NCBI GenBank assembly: GCA_021413865.1
Contig: JAIOPN010000026.1
Coordinates: forward strand, 38,846-102,845
From: Planctomycetota bacterium
GTDB taxonomy: Bacteria > Planctomycetota > Phycisphaerae > Phycisphaerales > Phycisphaeraceae
Direction of reading: 5' to 3'
Length of the DNA stretch: 64,000 nucleotides
Shown here: piece after piece, positions 52,201 to 64,000 of the stretch
Numbering within the stretch: the first letter of the stretch is position 1
Layout of the letters: every line of letters starts with the position of its first letter
Notes under the pieces: generated by a model
Told to the model about the DNA's origin: nothing
Database searches by the model: none
Seen by the model: the letters and a program-made list of their open reading frames with translations, nothing else
Program-made: the position numbers and the translations under genes

Positions 52201-55020
52201 TTGGCAAAGCAGAGGCGTGTACACGAGATCGCCAAAGAGCTGGGGATCAACAGCAAGATCATCGTCGACAAGTGTGTCGCCGAGGGTATCCCCGGCATTA
52301 CGAACCACATGTCGCCGGTGAAGATCGGCCTTGAGGCAACGATGAAGGAGTGGTTCAGCGGGAGCGCGGCGGCAGAGTCCGGCGCGGCCGCGGGCTACGC
52401 CGGCACCGCCGTCGAGACCGCGCCCAAGGTTGACTCCAACGCCGTGAAGGTCGCGCGCCGCAAGAAGGTTGAACCCAAGGCCCCCGAGCCCGCCGCCGAG
52501 GTCAAGGCCAAGCCAGAGCCAGTCCGCAAGAAGCCCGCCCCCGGCCCGAACGCGACGGTGAGCCCTGCGCCGCCGCGCCACGAGGCCGCGCCCGAGACCA
52601 CCATTGAGCCGGGTGATTCCGGGCCGCCGGTTTCCGAAACCGAAGCGCCCGCCGCACCGAGCGAGACGCCGTCGATCGCAGCCTCTTCCGCGCCGGCCGC
52701 ACCCGCTGCGCCCGCGCCCGAGGTCAGGGCCGCCGGCCGTCCCAATGTCCCGCTGCGCCCGTCGGTGGTGCGTCAGGTCGGCACCGCACTGGGCCAGCCG
52801 ACGCAGGCCGTGCTCAAGGGCCCCAAAGTCGTCCGCATCGAGAAGCCCGAAAACCTGCAGGCCCCGCGCCCGCGCCGCCCCATGGGACAGCCGGGCGGCG
52901 GCGGTGGGGCGCAGACCGGTGGGGGTTCATCCACGTCGGAGGGTTCGGGTGTTTCGCGTTCACGCGGGCCGGTTCGCGGCCGTGGCGCCGGCGCGCCGGG
53001 CGCGGGCCCGGTGGAAGCAGAATCGCCCGCCAAGGGCAAGCGTCGCTCGCTGAGCACGCGTCGTGGCCGTTCCGCCGAGGCGTTGCCCGTCGGGCCGACC
53101 AAGTTCACGGACCAGGACATCGCGGAGCTCGACGCACGGCTGAACCACGCGACGGGCTTCCTCAAGCAGCGCCGCCGCGACCTCAAGAAGACGCACCCCG
53201 GCCAGATCGCGCAGACCGCCGCGGTCTCCGGCGGCGCGGTCGAGGTCATCGAGCCGATCACGATCAAGTCCATGTCCGCCGCCACCGGCCTCAAGGCGAC
53301 GGACATCATCAAGTACCTGTTCAAGAAGGGCGTGATGGCGACCATCAACTCCGCGATCGGCGCGGAGATGGCGCAGGAAGTCGCGCTGGAATACAATATC
53401 GAGCTGGTGGTCCGCGAGCAGCAGACCGTCGAGCAGGTGGTCGTCGCCGAGTTCGAGTCGCGCGAGGCGACGGACCTGCGGCCGCGCCCACCGGTGGTGA
53501 CGGTCATGGGCCACGTCGACCACGGCAAGACGAGCCTGCTGGACAAGATCCGCAAGAGTGACGTCGCCGCGCACGAGGCCGGCGGCATCACCCAGCACGT
53601 GGGCGCTTACCGCATCACGGTCAAGGGCACGGACGGCAAGGACAAGACGACCGTGTTCCTGGACACGCCGGGCCACGAGGCGTTCACGACCATGCGATCC
53701 CGCGGCGCGAAGATGACCGACATGGTCGTCCTCGTGGTGGCGGCCGACGACGGCGTGATGCCCCAGACGATTGAGTCAATCAACCACGCCCGCGCCGCCG
53801 GCGTGCCGATCATTGTCGCGCTCAACAAGATCGACAAGGCGGAGGCCACCGAGGCCAACGTCCGCAAGATTTTCGGTCAGCTCGCCGAGCACGGGCTCAA
53901 CCCGACGGAGTGGGGCGGCACCACGGAAGTGGTCCGTGTCTCGGCCTCCAAGGGCACGGGCGTGACCGAGCTTGTCGAGATGCTCGACTACCAGGCCGCG
54001 CTGCTCGACCTTAAGGCGGACTACGCCGGCCGTGCCCGCGGCACGGTGATCGAATCCGAAATGAAGCCCGGCCGCGGTCCCGTGGCGCGCGTGCTGGTGC
54101 AGCAGGGCCGGATCAAGGTTGGTGACTTCGTGGTCATCGGCCGTGCATTCGGCCGCGTGCGTGATATGACCGACGAGTACGGCCACTCGATCGCCGAGGC
54201 GGGCCCCGCGACGCCGCTGGAGATCTCGGGCATCGACATGATCCCCGACGCCGGCGACAAGATGTACATCGTGGACACGCTGGGCAAGGCCGAGGAGATC
54301 GCCTCAACGAGCCGCGAGTCCGAGCGTCACAAGCAGCTCGCCAGCCAGACCAAGGTCACGCTGGACAACTTTGCCCAGCAGATGGCGGCGGGGACGACCA
54401 AAGACCTGCGCATCGTGCTCAAGGCCGACGTGCAGGGCTCGATCGACGTGCTCAAGAAGAGCCTGTCGGAGCAGGGCAACGCGGAGGTCACCGTCAAGGT
54501 GCTGCACGCCGCGGTGGGCGGCATCACGGAGAGCGACGTGCTCCTGGCGGACGCTTCCGACGCGGTGGTCATCGGCTTCCACGTCGTCGCACCGGCGGCG
54601 GTCAAGGAGATCGCCGAGGCTCGCGGGGTGGACATCCGCCTCTACCGCATCATCTACGAGGTCGTGGACGACATTAAGAAGTCGCTCGAGGGGCTGTTGG
54701 AGCCCGAGAAGCGTGAGGAAGAACTGGGCGTCGCCGAGGTCCGCGAGGTGTTCCGCATCTCCAAGCTGGGCTCCATCGCCGGCTGCATCGTCCTCAGCGG
54801 CGTCATCCAGCGTTCGGGCAAGCTCCGGGTCATCCGCGACAGCGTCGTGGTGACGGAAAACCGGAACGTTGAGAGCCTCCGCCGCGTCAAAGACGACGTC
54901 AAGGAGGTCCGCGCGGGCATGGAGTGCGGCATCCGCCTCCAGAACTTCGAGGACCTCAAGCCCGGCGACCGGATCGTCAGCTACAACACCCTCACCGTGA
55001 AGCGGACGCTGGAGAAATAA
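52201..55020 (+). CDS. infB: Translation initiation factor IF-2
   Basis: 939 residues. IF2_N helices ([20 protein letters not shown]) are followed by a 250-residue Pro/Ala/Gly linker, a second IF2_N-like block and the G domain. G1 is GHVDHGKTS near residue 437, G3 is DTPGHEAF, and G4 is LNKIDK near residue 541. Domains II-IV follow. It delivers initiator tRNA to the 30S subunit. The TTG start is fixed by AAGGAG 7 nt upstream and the [15 protein letters not shown] opening. It is in the nusA operon; the usual ylxR and ribosomal L7Ae-like genes between nusA and infB are missing. Confidence 0.95.
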   Translation: MAKQRRVHEIAKELGINSKIIVDKCVAEGIPGITNHMSPVKIGLEATMKEWFSGSAAAESGAAAGYAGTAVETAPKVDSNAVKVARRKKVEPKAPEPAAEVKAKPEPVRKKPAPGPNATVSPAPPRHEAAPETTIEPGDSGPPVSETEAPAAPSETPSIAASSAPAAPAAPAPEVRAAGRPNVPLRPSVVRQVGTALGQPTQAVLKGPKVVRIEKPENLQAPRPRRPMGQPGGGGGAQTGGGSSTSEGSGVSRSRGPVRGRGAGAPGAGPVEAESPAKGKRRSLSTRRGRSAEALPVGPTKFTDQDIAELDARLNHATGFLKQRRRDLKKTHPGQIAQTAAVSGGAVEVIEPITIKSMSAATGLKATDIIKYLFKKGVMATINSAIGAEMAQEVALEYNIELVVREQQTVEQVVVAEFESREATDLRPRPPVVTVMGHVDHGKTSLLDKIRKSDVAAHEAGGITQHVGAYRITVKGTDGKDKTTVFLDTPGHEAFTTMRSRGAKMTDMVVLVVAADDGVMPQTIESINHARAAGVPIIVALNKIDKAEATEANVRKIFGQLAEHGLNPTEWGGTTEVVRVSASKGTGVTELVEMLDYQAALLDLKADYAGRARGTVIESEMKPGRGPVARVLVQQGRIKVGDFVVIGRAFGRVRDMTDEYGHSIAEAGPATPLEISGIDMIPDAGDKMYIVDTLGKAEEIASTSRESERHKQLASQTKVTLDNFAQQMAAGTTKDLRIVLKADVQGSIDVLKKSLSEQGNAEVTVKVLHAAVGGITESDVLLADASDAVVIGFHVVAPAAVKEIAEARGVDIRLYRIIYEVVDDIKKSLEGLLEPEKREEELGVAEVREVFRISKLGSIAGCIVLSGVIQRSGKLRVIRDSVVVTENRNVESLRRVKDDVKEVRAGMECGIRLQNFEDLKPGDRIVSYNTLTVKRTLEK

Positions 55021-55087
55021 GAGAGCGCCCGCCCCGGATGGAACCTGAAATTACCAACCGACCCGCTCAAATAAGTCACCAGGCACC

Positions 55088-55381
55088 ATGGTCGTCGGCA
55101 TCCTACAAGTCGAATTGGACATCAGCGGCGCCGAGTCGCTCAAGGACAAGCGCCGCGTGGTGTCGAGCCTCAAGGACCGGCTGCACCGCGAGCACATGGT
55201 CTCGGTCGCCGAGGTCGATCTGCAGGACGACTGCACCCGCGCCGTGCTGGGCATCGCCCTTGCGTCCAGTGACGCGCGGGTCTGCCAGGGCGTGCTGGAC
55301 CACATCCTCAACAAGCTCCGGGTGGCGCGCGACTGCGTGCTGGCGGACCACACCACGGAGGTCCTCTCCGGGCTGCCCTGA
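55088..55381 (+). CDS. DUF503 protein (YlxP-like)
   Basis: 97 residues. VVGILQVELDISGAESLKDK and RRVVSSLKDRL are the DUF503 signature. The family is small and usually sits between infB and rbfA, as here; a role in ribosome maturation is presumed from context only. The start ATG 55088 gives the complete domain. It is 67 bp after infB and 21 bp before rbfA. Confidence 0.9.
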   Translation: MVVGILQVELDISGAESLKDKRRVVSSLKDRLHREHMVSVAEVDLQDDCTRAVLGIALASSDARVCQGVLDHILNKLRVARDCVLADHTTEVLSGLP

Positions 55382-55402
55382 CGCCGCCGGACGTTACCAA
55401 CC

Positions 55403-55879
55403 ATGAGCGGCCACCGCATGCTCCAGGTCGAGTCCACGCTCAAGCGCGCCATCGCGGTCGTGCTCGCCCACCGTCTGTCAGACCCTCGCATCAGCGGCAT
55501 GATCAGCGTCACCCGCATCAGCGTCAGCCCCGACATGCACGACGCCTATGTTTACGTCTCCGTCCTCCCCGCCGAGCACGAGCGCACCACGCTCTACGGC
55601 CTGAAGCACGCCACCAAGTTCATCCACTCGCTGGTCTGCAAGGAGGTCTCGCTCAAGACCGTCCCGCACCTGGAGTTCCGCCTCGACAGCTCGCTCAAGC
55701 GTGAGATCGGGGTTCTCGATGCGATCCGGCGCGGTGTCGAGCGCGACCCCAACGCTAAGGCCCCGCCGACCGACGGCGATAACGTGAACGACGCGCCCGA
55801 GTCCGAACCGCAGAAGCCAGCACCGCGCCGGCGCACCCGGCGAACACCGTCACCCGACGTGGAGGACCACCAGAAGTGA
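55403..55879 (+). CDS. rbfA: Ribosome-binding factor A
   Basis: 158 residues. The KH-like fold is recognised from RLSDPRISGMISVTRISVSPDM and DAYVYVSVL, ending PHLEFRLDSSLKR. RbfA matures the 5' end of 16S rRNA in the 30S subunit and aids cold adaptation. About 45 residues of Pro/Arg-rich tail (RRRTRRTPS) extend past the fold. The stop overlaps the GTG of the next gene by 4 bp. Confidence 0.92.
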   Translation: MSGHRMLQVESTLKRAIAVVLAHRLSDPRISGMISVTRISVSPDMHDAYVYVSVLPAEHERTTLYGLKHATKFIHSLVCKEVSLKTVPHLEFRLDSSLKREIGVLDAIRRGVERDPNAKAPPTDGDNVNDAPESEPQKPAPRRRTRRTPSPDVEDHQK

Positions 55880-56550
55880 AGAACGAAGCAGTCTACGCCC
55901 GCAAGCTCGCGGCCCTGCTCAAGAAGGTCCGCCGCGGCCACACCGACGAGCCCGCCCCGGCCCGCGACCCGGTCACCCAGCTCGTCGTCGCCTTCCTCGA
56001 GTGGAACGCCCCGCGCAAATCCGCTCGCGAGGCCCACAACAGGCTTATGGCCGTCATGGTGGACAACAACGACCTGCGCGTCAGCCACGGGCACGAGCTG
56101 GTCGCCCTCATGGGTGAGAACTACCCCCGCGCCGAGGAGCGAGCTGCGCGTCTGCGCGAGGCGCTGCAGGAGGTCTTCGTGCGCGAGCACGGGGTGATGC
56201 TCGATAGCCTGACAGACAAGGCCAAGCGCCAGGTCCGGACCTACCTGGACACCCTCCCGGGCACGCCGCAGTTCGTCGCCGCACAGGTCTTCCTGCTGAG
56301 CTTCGGCGGCCACGCGATCCCGATCGATGACCGCATGGCGGACCTGCTCCGGCAGGAGGGCGCCGCCGACCCGGAGGCGGACGTGGCCGCGATCGCGGAG
56401 TACGTCGAGCGCCACGTGAAGCCCGCCGAGGCCGTCGAGACGCACCTGGCGATGCAGACCTGGGCCGACAGCGCCTCGCGTAAATCCTCCAAGGCCCCGG
56501 CCAAGCCGCGTGCCGCTGCGAAACCCAAGAAGAAGCCCTCCAAGAAGTAA
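55876..56550 (+). CDS. HhH-GPD (endonuclease III-like) protein lacking lyase Lys and Fe-S cysteines
   Basis: 224 residues. TLPGTPQFVAAQVFLLSFGG (about 126-145) aligns with the endonuclease III hairpin LPGVGRKTA, but the catalytic Lys is absent. IPIDDRMAD (D151/D152) keeps the conserved Asp. The four-Cys Fe-S cluster loop is missing and is replaced by a Lys/Ala-rich tail (PKKKPSKK). It may be a monofunctional glycosylase or an inactive DNA-binding relative. The GTG at 55876 overlaps the rbfA stop (GTGA), so it is translated with a ribosome-maturation gene. Confidence 0.65.
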   Translation: MKNEAVYARKLAALLKKVRRGHTDEPAPARDPVTQLVVAFLEWNAPRKSAREAHNRLMAVMVDNNDLRVSHGHELVALMGENYPRAEERAARLREALQEVFVREHGVMLDSLTDKAKRQVRTYLDTLPGTPQFVAAQVFLLSFGGHAIPIDDRMADLLRQEGAADPEADVAAIAEYVERHVKPAEAVETHLAMQTWADSASRKSSKAPAKPRAAAKPKKKPSKK

Positions 56551-56588
56551 GCCGGTCCTCCGCGATTCACGCCTAACATACAACCCCC

Positions 56589-57488
56589 ATGACGACGCTA
56601 TCCACCAATCCCTCCAAGGCGCTCCTCCGCATCGGCATCCCCAAAGGGAGCCTGCAGGACTCCACCGTCGATCTCTTCCAGCGCGCCGGCTACCACATCC
56701 GCATCTCCGAGCGATCCTACTTCCCCGCCATCGACGACCCCGAACTCGAGGCCGTCATGTTCCGCGCCCAGGAGATGTCCCGCTACGTCGAGGACGGCGT
56801 GATCGACCTGGGCATCACGGGGAATGACTGGATCGTCGAGAATGACTCACGAGTTCACGAGGTCTGTGAGCTAGCCTATTCCAAAGCGACCTCTTCGCCA
56901 GTTCGCTGGGTATTAGCGGTGCCTGAAGAATCCCACATCACCAAGCCCGAAGAATTGGGCAATGGCATTATCGCGACGGAGTTGGTCAATACGACCAAGG
57001 CCTATTTTGACCAGCGAGGCATCGCGGTTCGTAAAGTTGAATTCTCATGGGGTGCGACCGAGGTAAAGGCGAGGCTCGTTAGTGCGATTGTGGACGTAAC
57101 CGAGACTGGATCGTCGCTCAAGGCCAACAAGCTCCGTGTCATCGACACCATCTTGACCAGTACGACGCGTCTCATCGCCAATCATGATTCCTGGCGCAGC
57201 GAAGCCAAGCGCCGCAAGATCGAGGATCTGGCGCTCCTGCTCAAGGGGGCGATCGCCGCGCGTGAGAAGGTCGGCCTGAAGATGAACGTCCCACGCAACC
57301 GGCTGGCGGACATCCTCAAGGTGCTGCCCGCCGAGAAGTCGCCGACCGTGAACGACCTGGCGGATTCTGCGTGGGTCGCCGTCGAGGTGATCGTCGAAGA
57401 AAAAATCGAGCGAGAACTCGTCCCGCAACTCTCACGCGCCGGGGCGACGGGTATCATCACCTACCCGCTGAACAAGGTCGTGCCCTGA
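56589..57488 (+). CDS. hisG: ATP phosphoribosyltransferase, long form (HisG-L)
   Basis: 299 residues. The substrate region RIGIPKGSLQ and DLGITGNDWI, plus the PRPP-binding part IVDVTETGSSLKANKL, belong to HisG. The C-terminal 75 residues (KMNVPRNRLADILKVLPA to TGIITYPLNK) form the regulatory ACT-like domain of the long type, which does not need HisZ. It catalyses the first step of histidine synthesis and is feedback-inhibited by histidine in the family. The middle third (about 56830-57190) is visibly less GC-rich than its flanks. It is a lone his gene. Confidence 0.93.
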   Translation: MTTLSTNPSKALLRIGIPKGSLQDSTVDLFQRAGYHIRISERSYFPAIDDPELEAVMFRAQEMSRYVEDGVIDLGITGNDWIVENDSRVHEVCELAYSKATSSPVRWVLAVPEESHITKPEELGNGIIATELVNTTKAYFDQRGIAVRKVEFSWGATEVKARLVSAIVDVTETGSSLKANKLRVIDTILTSTTRLIANHDSWRSEAKRRKIEDLALLLKGAIAAREKVGLKMNVPRNRLADILKVLPAEKSPTVNDLADSAWVAVEVIVEEKIERELVPQLSRAGATGIITYPLNKVVP

Positions 57489-57534
57489 TCTTCCGCGGCC
57501 CTGAACCCGGGCGTCCAAACCCGAGGCACGACAA

Positions 57535-60500
57535 GTGAGGACCCAGGTGACCGCTCCCCGTTTCAATCCACTTTCAATCCCGCGCCGTTTCCTCGGCGCG
57601 GCGGTTGTCGTCGCTCTCGCCTGCCTGGCGATTTCCTGCGCCACCCGGCCCGGCGCGGAAACGCAGCCGGCAGCGGCGCGGGTTCTGACGCCCCGCGTCA
57701 CGGCGAAGGTTGACGTCCCGGTGCCGCCGGGGGTTGACCCCGCGCTGCTCGCCCCGCGCAGCGGCGAATCCCTCGCGAGGGCGAAGATGGAACTGCCCGC
57801 CATCCTCGCCTCGATCCCGCAGCCGGCGTACATCGTGCCGGCGACGCAGCCCGGCGACAGGCCGACGGCCGCAGTCGGTGAGCCGCCCCCCGAGGCGCAG
57901 CGGCGCTACGTCCGCGGCCGCCAGGCGTGGCTCGAGATGCGCGGCGCCGACGCGATCAATGAGCTCCGTGCCACCGACGCGCTCTACCCCAACTCGCCCG
58001 ACGTTCTTCAGTTGCTCGGCCAGATCTACACGCTCTCGGGCAACCGCGTCCGGGGCGGGTATTACTTCGAGCAGGCGGTCCGCCTGAACCCCGAGGACGC
58101 CGAATCGCTCTTTTTCCTGGGCCGTTTCGCGATCGATCAGGAACACTGGTCGCAGGCAATCGCGACCTTCGCCCGGGCGCGGTCGCTCCAGGCCCGGCAT
58201 CCGGAGATCGACCCGGCGATCTGGGCGCTGATCGACATCTCATTGGCCGGAGCCCTGGACCGCGAGGGTTACGACTCGGCGGCGGTCCAGCAATACGCCG
58301 CCTACCTCAATCACCCGGTGACGCTGGGCCGCACCACGCGGATGGTCCGGGAGCTTGCCGTGCTCGCGCGCCAACGCGGGCTGATCTGGCAGGCGGTGGG
58401 CGACGGGCTCAATCGACTCAGCGATCCCGAGTCGGCGCTCGAGGCCTACGCCATGGCGTCCGAAGAGGGCGAGACCGACCCCGCGGGGCTCTCCGCGCGG
58501 CTGGTTTACTCGCACCTCCGGCTCGGGCACGCCGACGCCGCCCGGCAGACGATGCTGGCGCGGCTCGAAACCGAGGGCGTCACCCCGCCCATGCTCGAAC
58601 AGGTGCGATACCTGGCGGAGCACGGCGGCGGCTCGGCGAGCCTCATCGCGGCCCTCAGGCCCTGGTATGAATCCAAATCGCGCCCCGTAACGCTGGCGTT
58701 GACGCTGGGCGACCTGCTGGGCGACGCCCCGGGCCGTGCGTTCTGGTTGGATCACCTGGCGGCTAAGCCGGGGGATTACGCCGTTTTCGAGCAACTGGCC
58801 GCGCGGGTGTTCACCGTGCACCCGCCCGTCCCCGAGGCCGTCACCGACGTCGTGCGCGGCGCGCTGATCATCATCAAGGCGACACCCGATTCCGCCCAGC
58901 GCGTCAGCGCCACGCTGACCGAGGCGGCGGGCGATCAGGCGGCGCTCATTGCGGGCTTGCAGTCGCTCATCCCCGGCTCCGGTCAGGGCGCGGCCCTCGA
59001 GTTCCTCCTGGCGCGCTGCCTGCTCAAGGTCGGGCGGTTCGACGACGGCATGACGGCGCTGCGCCGCTCGATCGAGGCGGACGCGGGATTCGCCGCGCCG
59101 CGCGTGGGGATGGCTTCCATCCAGATCGAGGAGGGCGACCTCGACGGCGCGGGCAAGACGCTCGCCCCGCTGAGCGACCGCACCGAGCCCAGGGTCATCA
59201 TCCTGCGGGCACGCCTGCTCCAGCAGACGGGCCACGTACCCGAGGCGATGCAACTGATCAACACCGCGATCGCGCGCCAGCCGCTGAACGCCGAGCTACT
59301 CATCGAGAAGGCGGGGCTCCAGCAGGCGTCTGGCGATCTGATTACCGCCGAACAGACGCTGCTCGGCGCGTTGGACAGCGGGCCGCAGAGCGAGGCGGTG
59401 TACGAGGCGCTGTTCCGTCTCTACTCGATCCCCGGGGTGCGGCCCGACGTGCAGGAACAGGTTGACCGGCTGATGAGGCGGCTGGTAACGAACCTGCCGC
59501 AGAGCCGGTTGGCGAGGCTGGCGCGTGCCGAGTCACTGCTCGGCGGGCGTCAGTTCGATCAGGCCGAGCGCGTCCTCCGGCAGATGCTGGTCGATTACCC
59601 GGGCGATGCGGGGGTGTTGAGGGACATGCTAAGCCTGCTGGACGCGACCAACCGCCGCCCCGAGGCCGAGGCCATGCTCCAGAAGCGCGTCGAGGCAACC
59701 CCAAAGGACACGCAGACGCTGGTGGTGGCGGCGTGGTACTACCGCGACGTGGTCCGGAACCGCGAGAAGACCGAAGAGTATTTCCTGCGCATCTTCGAGC
59801 TTCAGCCGCCAAGCCCGGAGCGGGCGATCAACATGGCGAAACTCCGGATCAGGCGTAAAGAGTATGACCTGGCCGACCGGGACTTGACCGCCGCGATCGA
59901 GAAGTTCCCCGAGCAGGACGCCGAGCTTGGCTACTACCGCTCCCTGATCGCGCAGCACCGGGGCGACCAGGCCGCCTCGGAAAAGATCATGGAGGACCTG
60001 CTCCGCAGGCACCCCGACCACCCCAACACGAACAACGGCCTGGGCTACGTATGGGCGAACCGCGGCGTCAACCTCGACCGCGCTTTCAAGATGATCAAAC
60101 TGGCATTGGACGCCGAACCCAACAGCGCGGCGATTCTCGATTCGATGGGTTGGGTGAACTACAAGCTGGGTCGATTTGGTGAGGCGGTGCTCTTGCTGCG
60201 CCGCGCCGCGACCGCCGATCAGGATGAATACCCCGTCATCCTCGACCACCTGGGCGACGCGCTTTACCGCGACGGCAAGACCGAAGAGGCGGCGGCCAAG
60301 TGGCATCGCGCGCAGGAACGGCTCACGGGCCAGCAGGACGAGTCGGACGACTTCGACCTGGTGGGCCTGGGTGATCGCCTCAAGGCCAAGCTCGACGCGC
60401 TGTCACGTAAGCAGCCCGTTCCCGTCGCCGCATTGGGCGAGGGCGTGACGGTTCCGCCGCCCGCGAAACCCGCTCAGGACGTGCCGAACACCCCTGAAAT

Positions 60501-60588
60501 CGTCCCCGAAAACACCCCCGGGATCGGCCCGGACCTTGTCCCCCAACAGGCCCCGGTGCCGCAACCCGCCCCCGCGCCGGCGCGCTGA
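57535..60588 (+). CDS. Large exported TPR-repeat protein
   Basis: 1,017 residues. An N-terminal hydrophobic segment (FLGAAVVVALACLAISCATR) ends in a Cys that could be lipidated, though the lipobox is imperfect. Repeated TPR motifs run through most of the protein, for example PNSPDVLQLLGQIYTLSGNR and NNGLGYVWANRGVNLDRAF. A Pro-rich tail ends it. It is probably a periplasmic or outer-membrane scaffold; the function is unknown. The GTG at 57535 is used; GTG 57547 is an alternative with the same signal sequence. It precedes gyrB by 191 bp. Confidence 0.75.
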   Translation: MRTQVTAPRFNPLSIPRRFLGAAVVVALACLAISCATRPGAETQPAAARVLTPRVTAKVDVPVPPGVDPALLAPRSGESLARAKMELPAILASIPQPAYIVPATQPGDRPTAAVGEPPPEAQRRYVRGRQAWLEMRGADAINELRATDALYPNSPDVLQLLGQIYTLSGNRVRGGYYFEQAVRLNPEDAESLFFLGRFAIDQEHWSQAIATFARARSLQARHPEIDPAIWALIDISLAGALDREGYDSAAVQQYAAYLNHPVTLGRTTRMVRELAVLARQRGLIWQAVGDGLNRLSDPESALEAYAMASEEGETDPAGLSARLVYSHLRLGHADAARQTMLARLETEGVTPPMLEQVRYLAEHGGGSASLIAALRPWYESKSRPVTLALTLGDLLGDAPGRAFWLDHLAAKPGDYAVFEQLAARVFTVHPPVPEAVTDVVRGALIIIKATPDSAQRVSATLTEAAGDQAALIAGLQSLIPGSGQGAALEFLLARCLLKVGRFDDGMTALRRSIEADAGFAAPRVGMASIQIEEGDLDGAGKTLAPLSDRTEPRVIILRARLLQQTGHVPEAMQLINTAIARQPLNAELLIEKAGLQQASGDLITAEQTLLGALDSGPQSEAVYEALFRLYSIPGVRPDVQEQVDRLMRRLVTNLPQSRLARLARAESLLGGRQFDQAERVLRQMLVDYPGDAGVLRDMLSLLDATNRRPEAEAMLQKRVEATPKDTQTLVVAAWYYRDVVRNREKTEEYFLRIFELQPPSPERAINMAKLRIRRKEYDLADRDLTAAIEKFPEQDAELGYYRSLIAQHRGDQAASEKIMEDLLRRHPDHPNTNNGLGYVWANRGVNLDRAFKMIKLALDAEPNSAAILDSMGWVNYKLGRFGEAVLLLRRAATADQDEYPVILDHLGDALYRDGKTEEAAAKWHRAQERLTGQQDESDDFDLVGLGDRLKAKLDALSRKQPVPVAALGEGVTVPPPAKPAQDVPNTPEIVPENTPGIGPDLVPQQAPVPQPAPAPAR

Positions 60589-60641
60589 GTCGGCCCTTTT
60601 TCCGCTCCCGCGGAACATCCCGAAAACCCCTTGAAAAATAG

Positions 60642-63395
<2,754 letters not shown>

Positions 63396-63436
63396 TTGAT
63401 CGGGTGGGGCAAAACATCCAACGAACTTGATCTGCG

Positions 63437-63946
63437 ATGAGCAAACGAGACGCATTCAAGAAGAACATTCTCGCAATCACGGGCGAAACTTCTCTTGATC
63501 GGGCGTTGCGGGGATGGGCGCCAAAACAACCAGTCGTACTTGTCAAATCTCGTCCCAAGATGCCGTGCAGGCTTTGCGGAACCATGTTTGCTCATGGGGC
63601 ATGGGTTCAGCACTCCGGTTCTCGATCCAGGATTGCAATTGGAGGCGATTGCCTCGCAACCATTCTTTTTCATCGCTTCAAGAGCAAGAGCCTGGTTTCG
63701 ACTCGACGGAAACTAGTTCAGCAGCGGTTGAAGGAGCTGACGAAGCTATATCCGCAGTGGACCGCCCCGGGAACATGGCTGACTTGGCTCGAAAATAATG
63801 CTCCACCCAAACTCGCACCATTAGTTGTTGACCTGTTATATCTCGGTATGGTTCCATCGGACTGGTCTTCCCCACGAACGGTTGGCGCGGGAATTTACGC
63901 CGCACGCGTGGCGTACTGTAGCTCGAATTGTGCCGGGCTGAGGTAG
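63437..63946 (+). CDS. Orphan protein truncated by an IS3-family element
   Basis: The open frame gives 169 residues, but only about the first 145 (to 63872) belong to the original gene; the rest is read through the IS end. It has a possible zinc site PCRLCGTMFAHG ... GGDC and basic helices (STRRKLVQQRLKELTKLYP). No family was recognised. Its GC content is well below that of gyrB, suggesting horizontal transfer. The original C-terminus is missing from the window, so the gene is probably broken. Confidence 0.55.
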   Translation: MSKRDAFKKNILAITGETSLDRALRGWAPKQPVVLVKSRPKMPCRLCGTMFAHGAWVQHSGSRSRIAIGGDCLATILFHRFKSKSLVSTRRKLVQQRLKELTKLYPQWTAPGTWLTWLENNAPPKLAPLVVDLLYLGMVPSDWSSPRTVGAGIYAARVAYCSSNCAGLR

Positions 63947-64000
63947 CCCAGCGTCGAATGTCTCCGCTGGTGGTTGTAGAACACCTCGATCCACTCGAAG
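63873..64000 (-). mobile_element. Terminal part of an IS3-family insertion sequence
   Basis: The IS end is placed at TGGTCTTCCCCACGAACGG (63873 onward), which begins with the TG typical of IS3-family tips. It lies 22 bp outside the transposase stop codon. The other end is beyond the window, so the terminal inverted repeat and target duplication cannot be checked. Confidence 0.6.
63895..64000 (-). CDS. IS3-family transposase (OrfB), C-terminal fragment
   Basis: The minus-strand frame encodes FEWIEVFYNHQRRHSTLGYL followed by SPAQFELQYATRAA and TAA (63895-63897). This matches the C-terminal end of the IS3-type DDE integrase core; the third catalytic residue and the rest lie outside the window. 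It marks an insertion into the orphan gene downstream of gyrB. Confidence 0.8.
   Translation of the reverse strand, partial: FEWIEVFYNHQRRHSTLGYLSPAQFELQYATRAA

Overview
The window is a GC-rich bacterial chromosome segment that reads as Planctomycetota, most likely class Phycisphaerae (moderate confidence). The case rests on gene content: a paired DUF1800/DUF1501 secreted-protein module, a MoxR/DUF58/BatA-like operon led by a glutamine-rich membrane protein, small membrane proteins ending in a CPxC...CPECG zinc ribbon, phytanoyl-CoA-dioxygenase-like enzymes, and scattered single biosynthetic genes (thrC, leuD, hisG, kdsA). Coding density is high. No tRNA, rRNA or CRISPR array was found.

Layout. 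1-5296 (minus): a catabolic cluster with a class III aminotransferase (cut by the window edge), an M20 hydrolase, two alpha/beta hydrolases and a DUF6807 protein. 5451-10434 (plus): the DUF1800/DUF1501 pair. 10487-18756: mostly monocistronic genes (CoaB-like, thrC, peptidase C26, lspA, D-2-hydroxyacid dehydrogenase, enolase-superfamily enzyme, DksA-like, thioredoxin-like, leuD). Several of these have a -10 box only 6-8 nt before the start codon, suggesting leaderless mRNAs. 18899-24228: a HEAT/TPR-type exported protein, a TPR protein and serS. 24257-28836: a protein of unknown function coupled to an M55 aminopeptidase, then a PhyH/aldo-keto reductase/zinc-ribbon operon, then rpsT with a clear promoter and terminator. 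28935-32704: a heterodimeric ABC exporter with one degenerate ATP site. 32849-34488: class I aldolase and a Fur-family regulator. 34511-43526: the Bat-like operon. 43719-50196: kdsA, deoC, a yeast-type cytosine deaminase, a class V aminotransferase and a second PhyH. 50197-56550: a hairpin-rich, apparently non-coding leader, then nusA-infB-DUF503-rbfA and an endonuclease-III-like gene. 56589-63395: hisG, a large TPR protein and gyrB. 63437-64000: a lower-GC orphan gene truncated by the end of an IS3-family element.

How the genes work together. The nusA-rbfA block is the translation/transcription operon. The Bat-like operon probably forms a membrane-associated AAA+/vWA machine. The first 5 kb suggests use of plant- or algal-derived sugar esters and amino compounds. 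No complete new defence system is visible. The strongest leads are the structured region upstream of nusA, palindromic repeats whose arms supply stop codons of neighbouring genes, and the recurring leaderless promoter layout.
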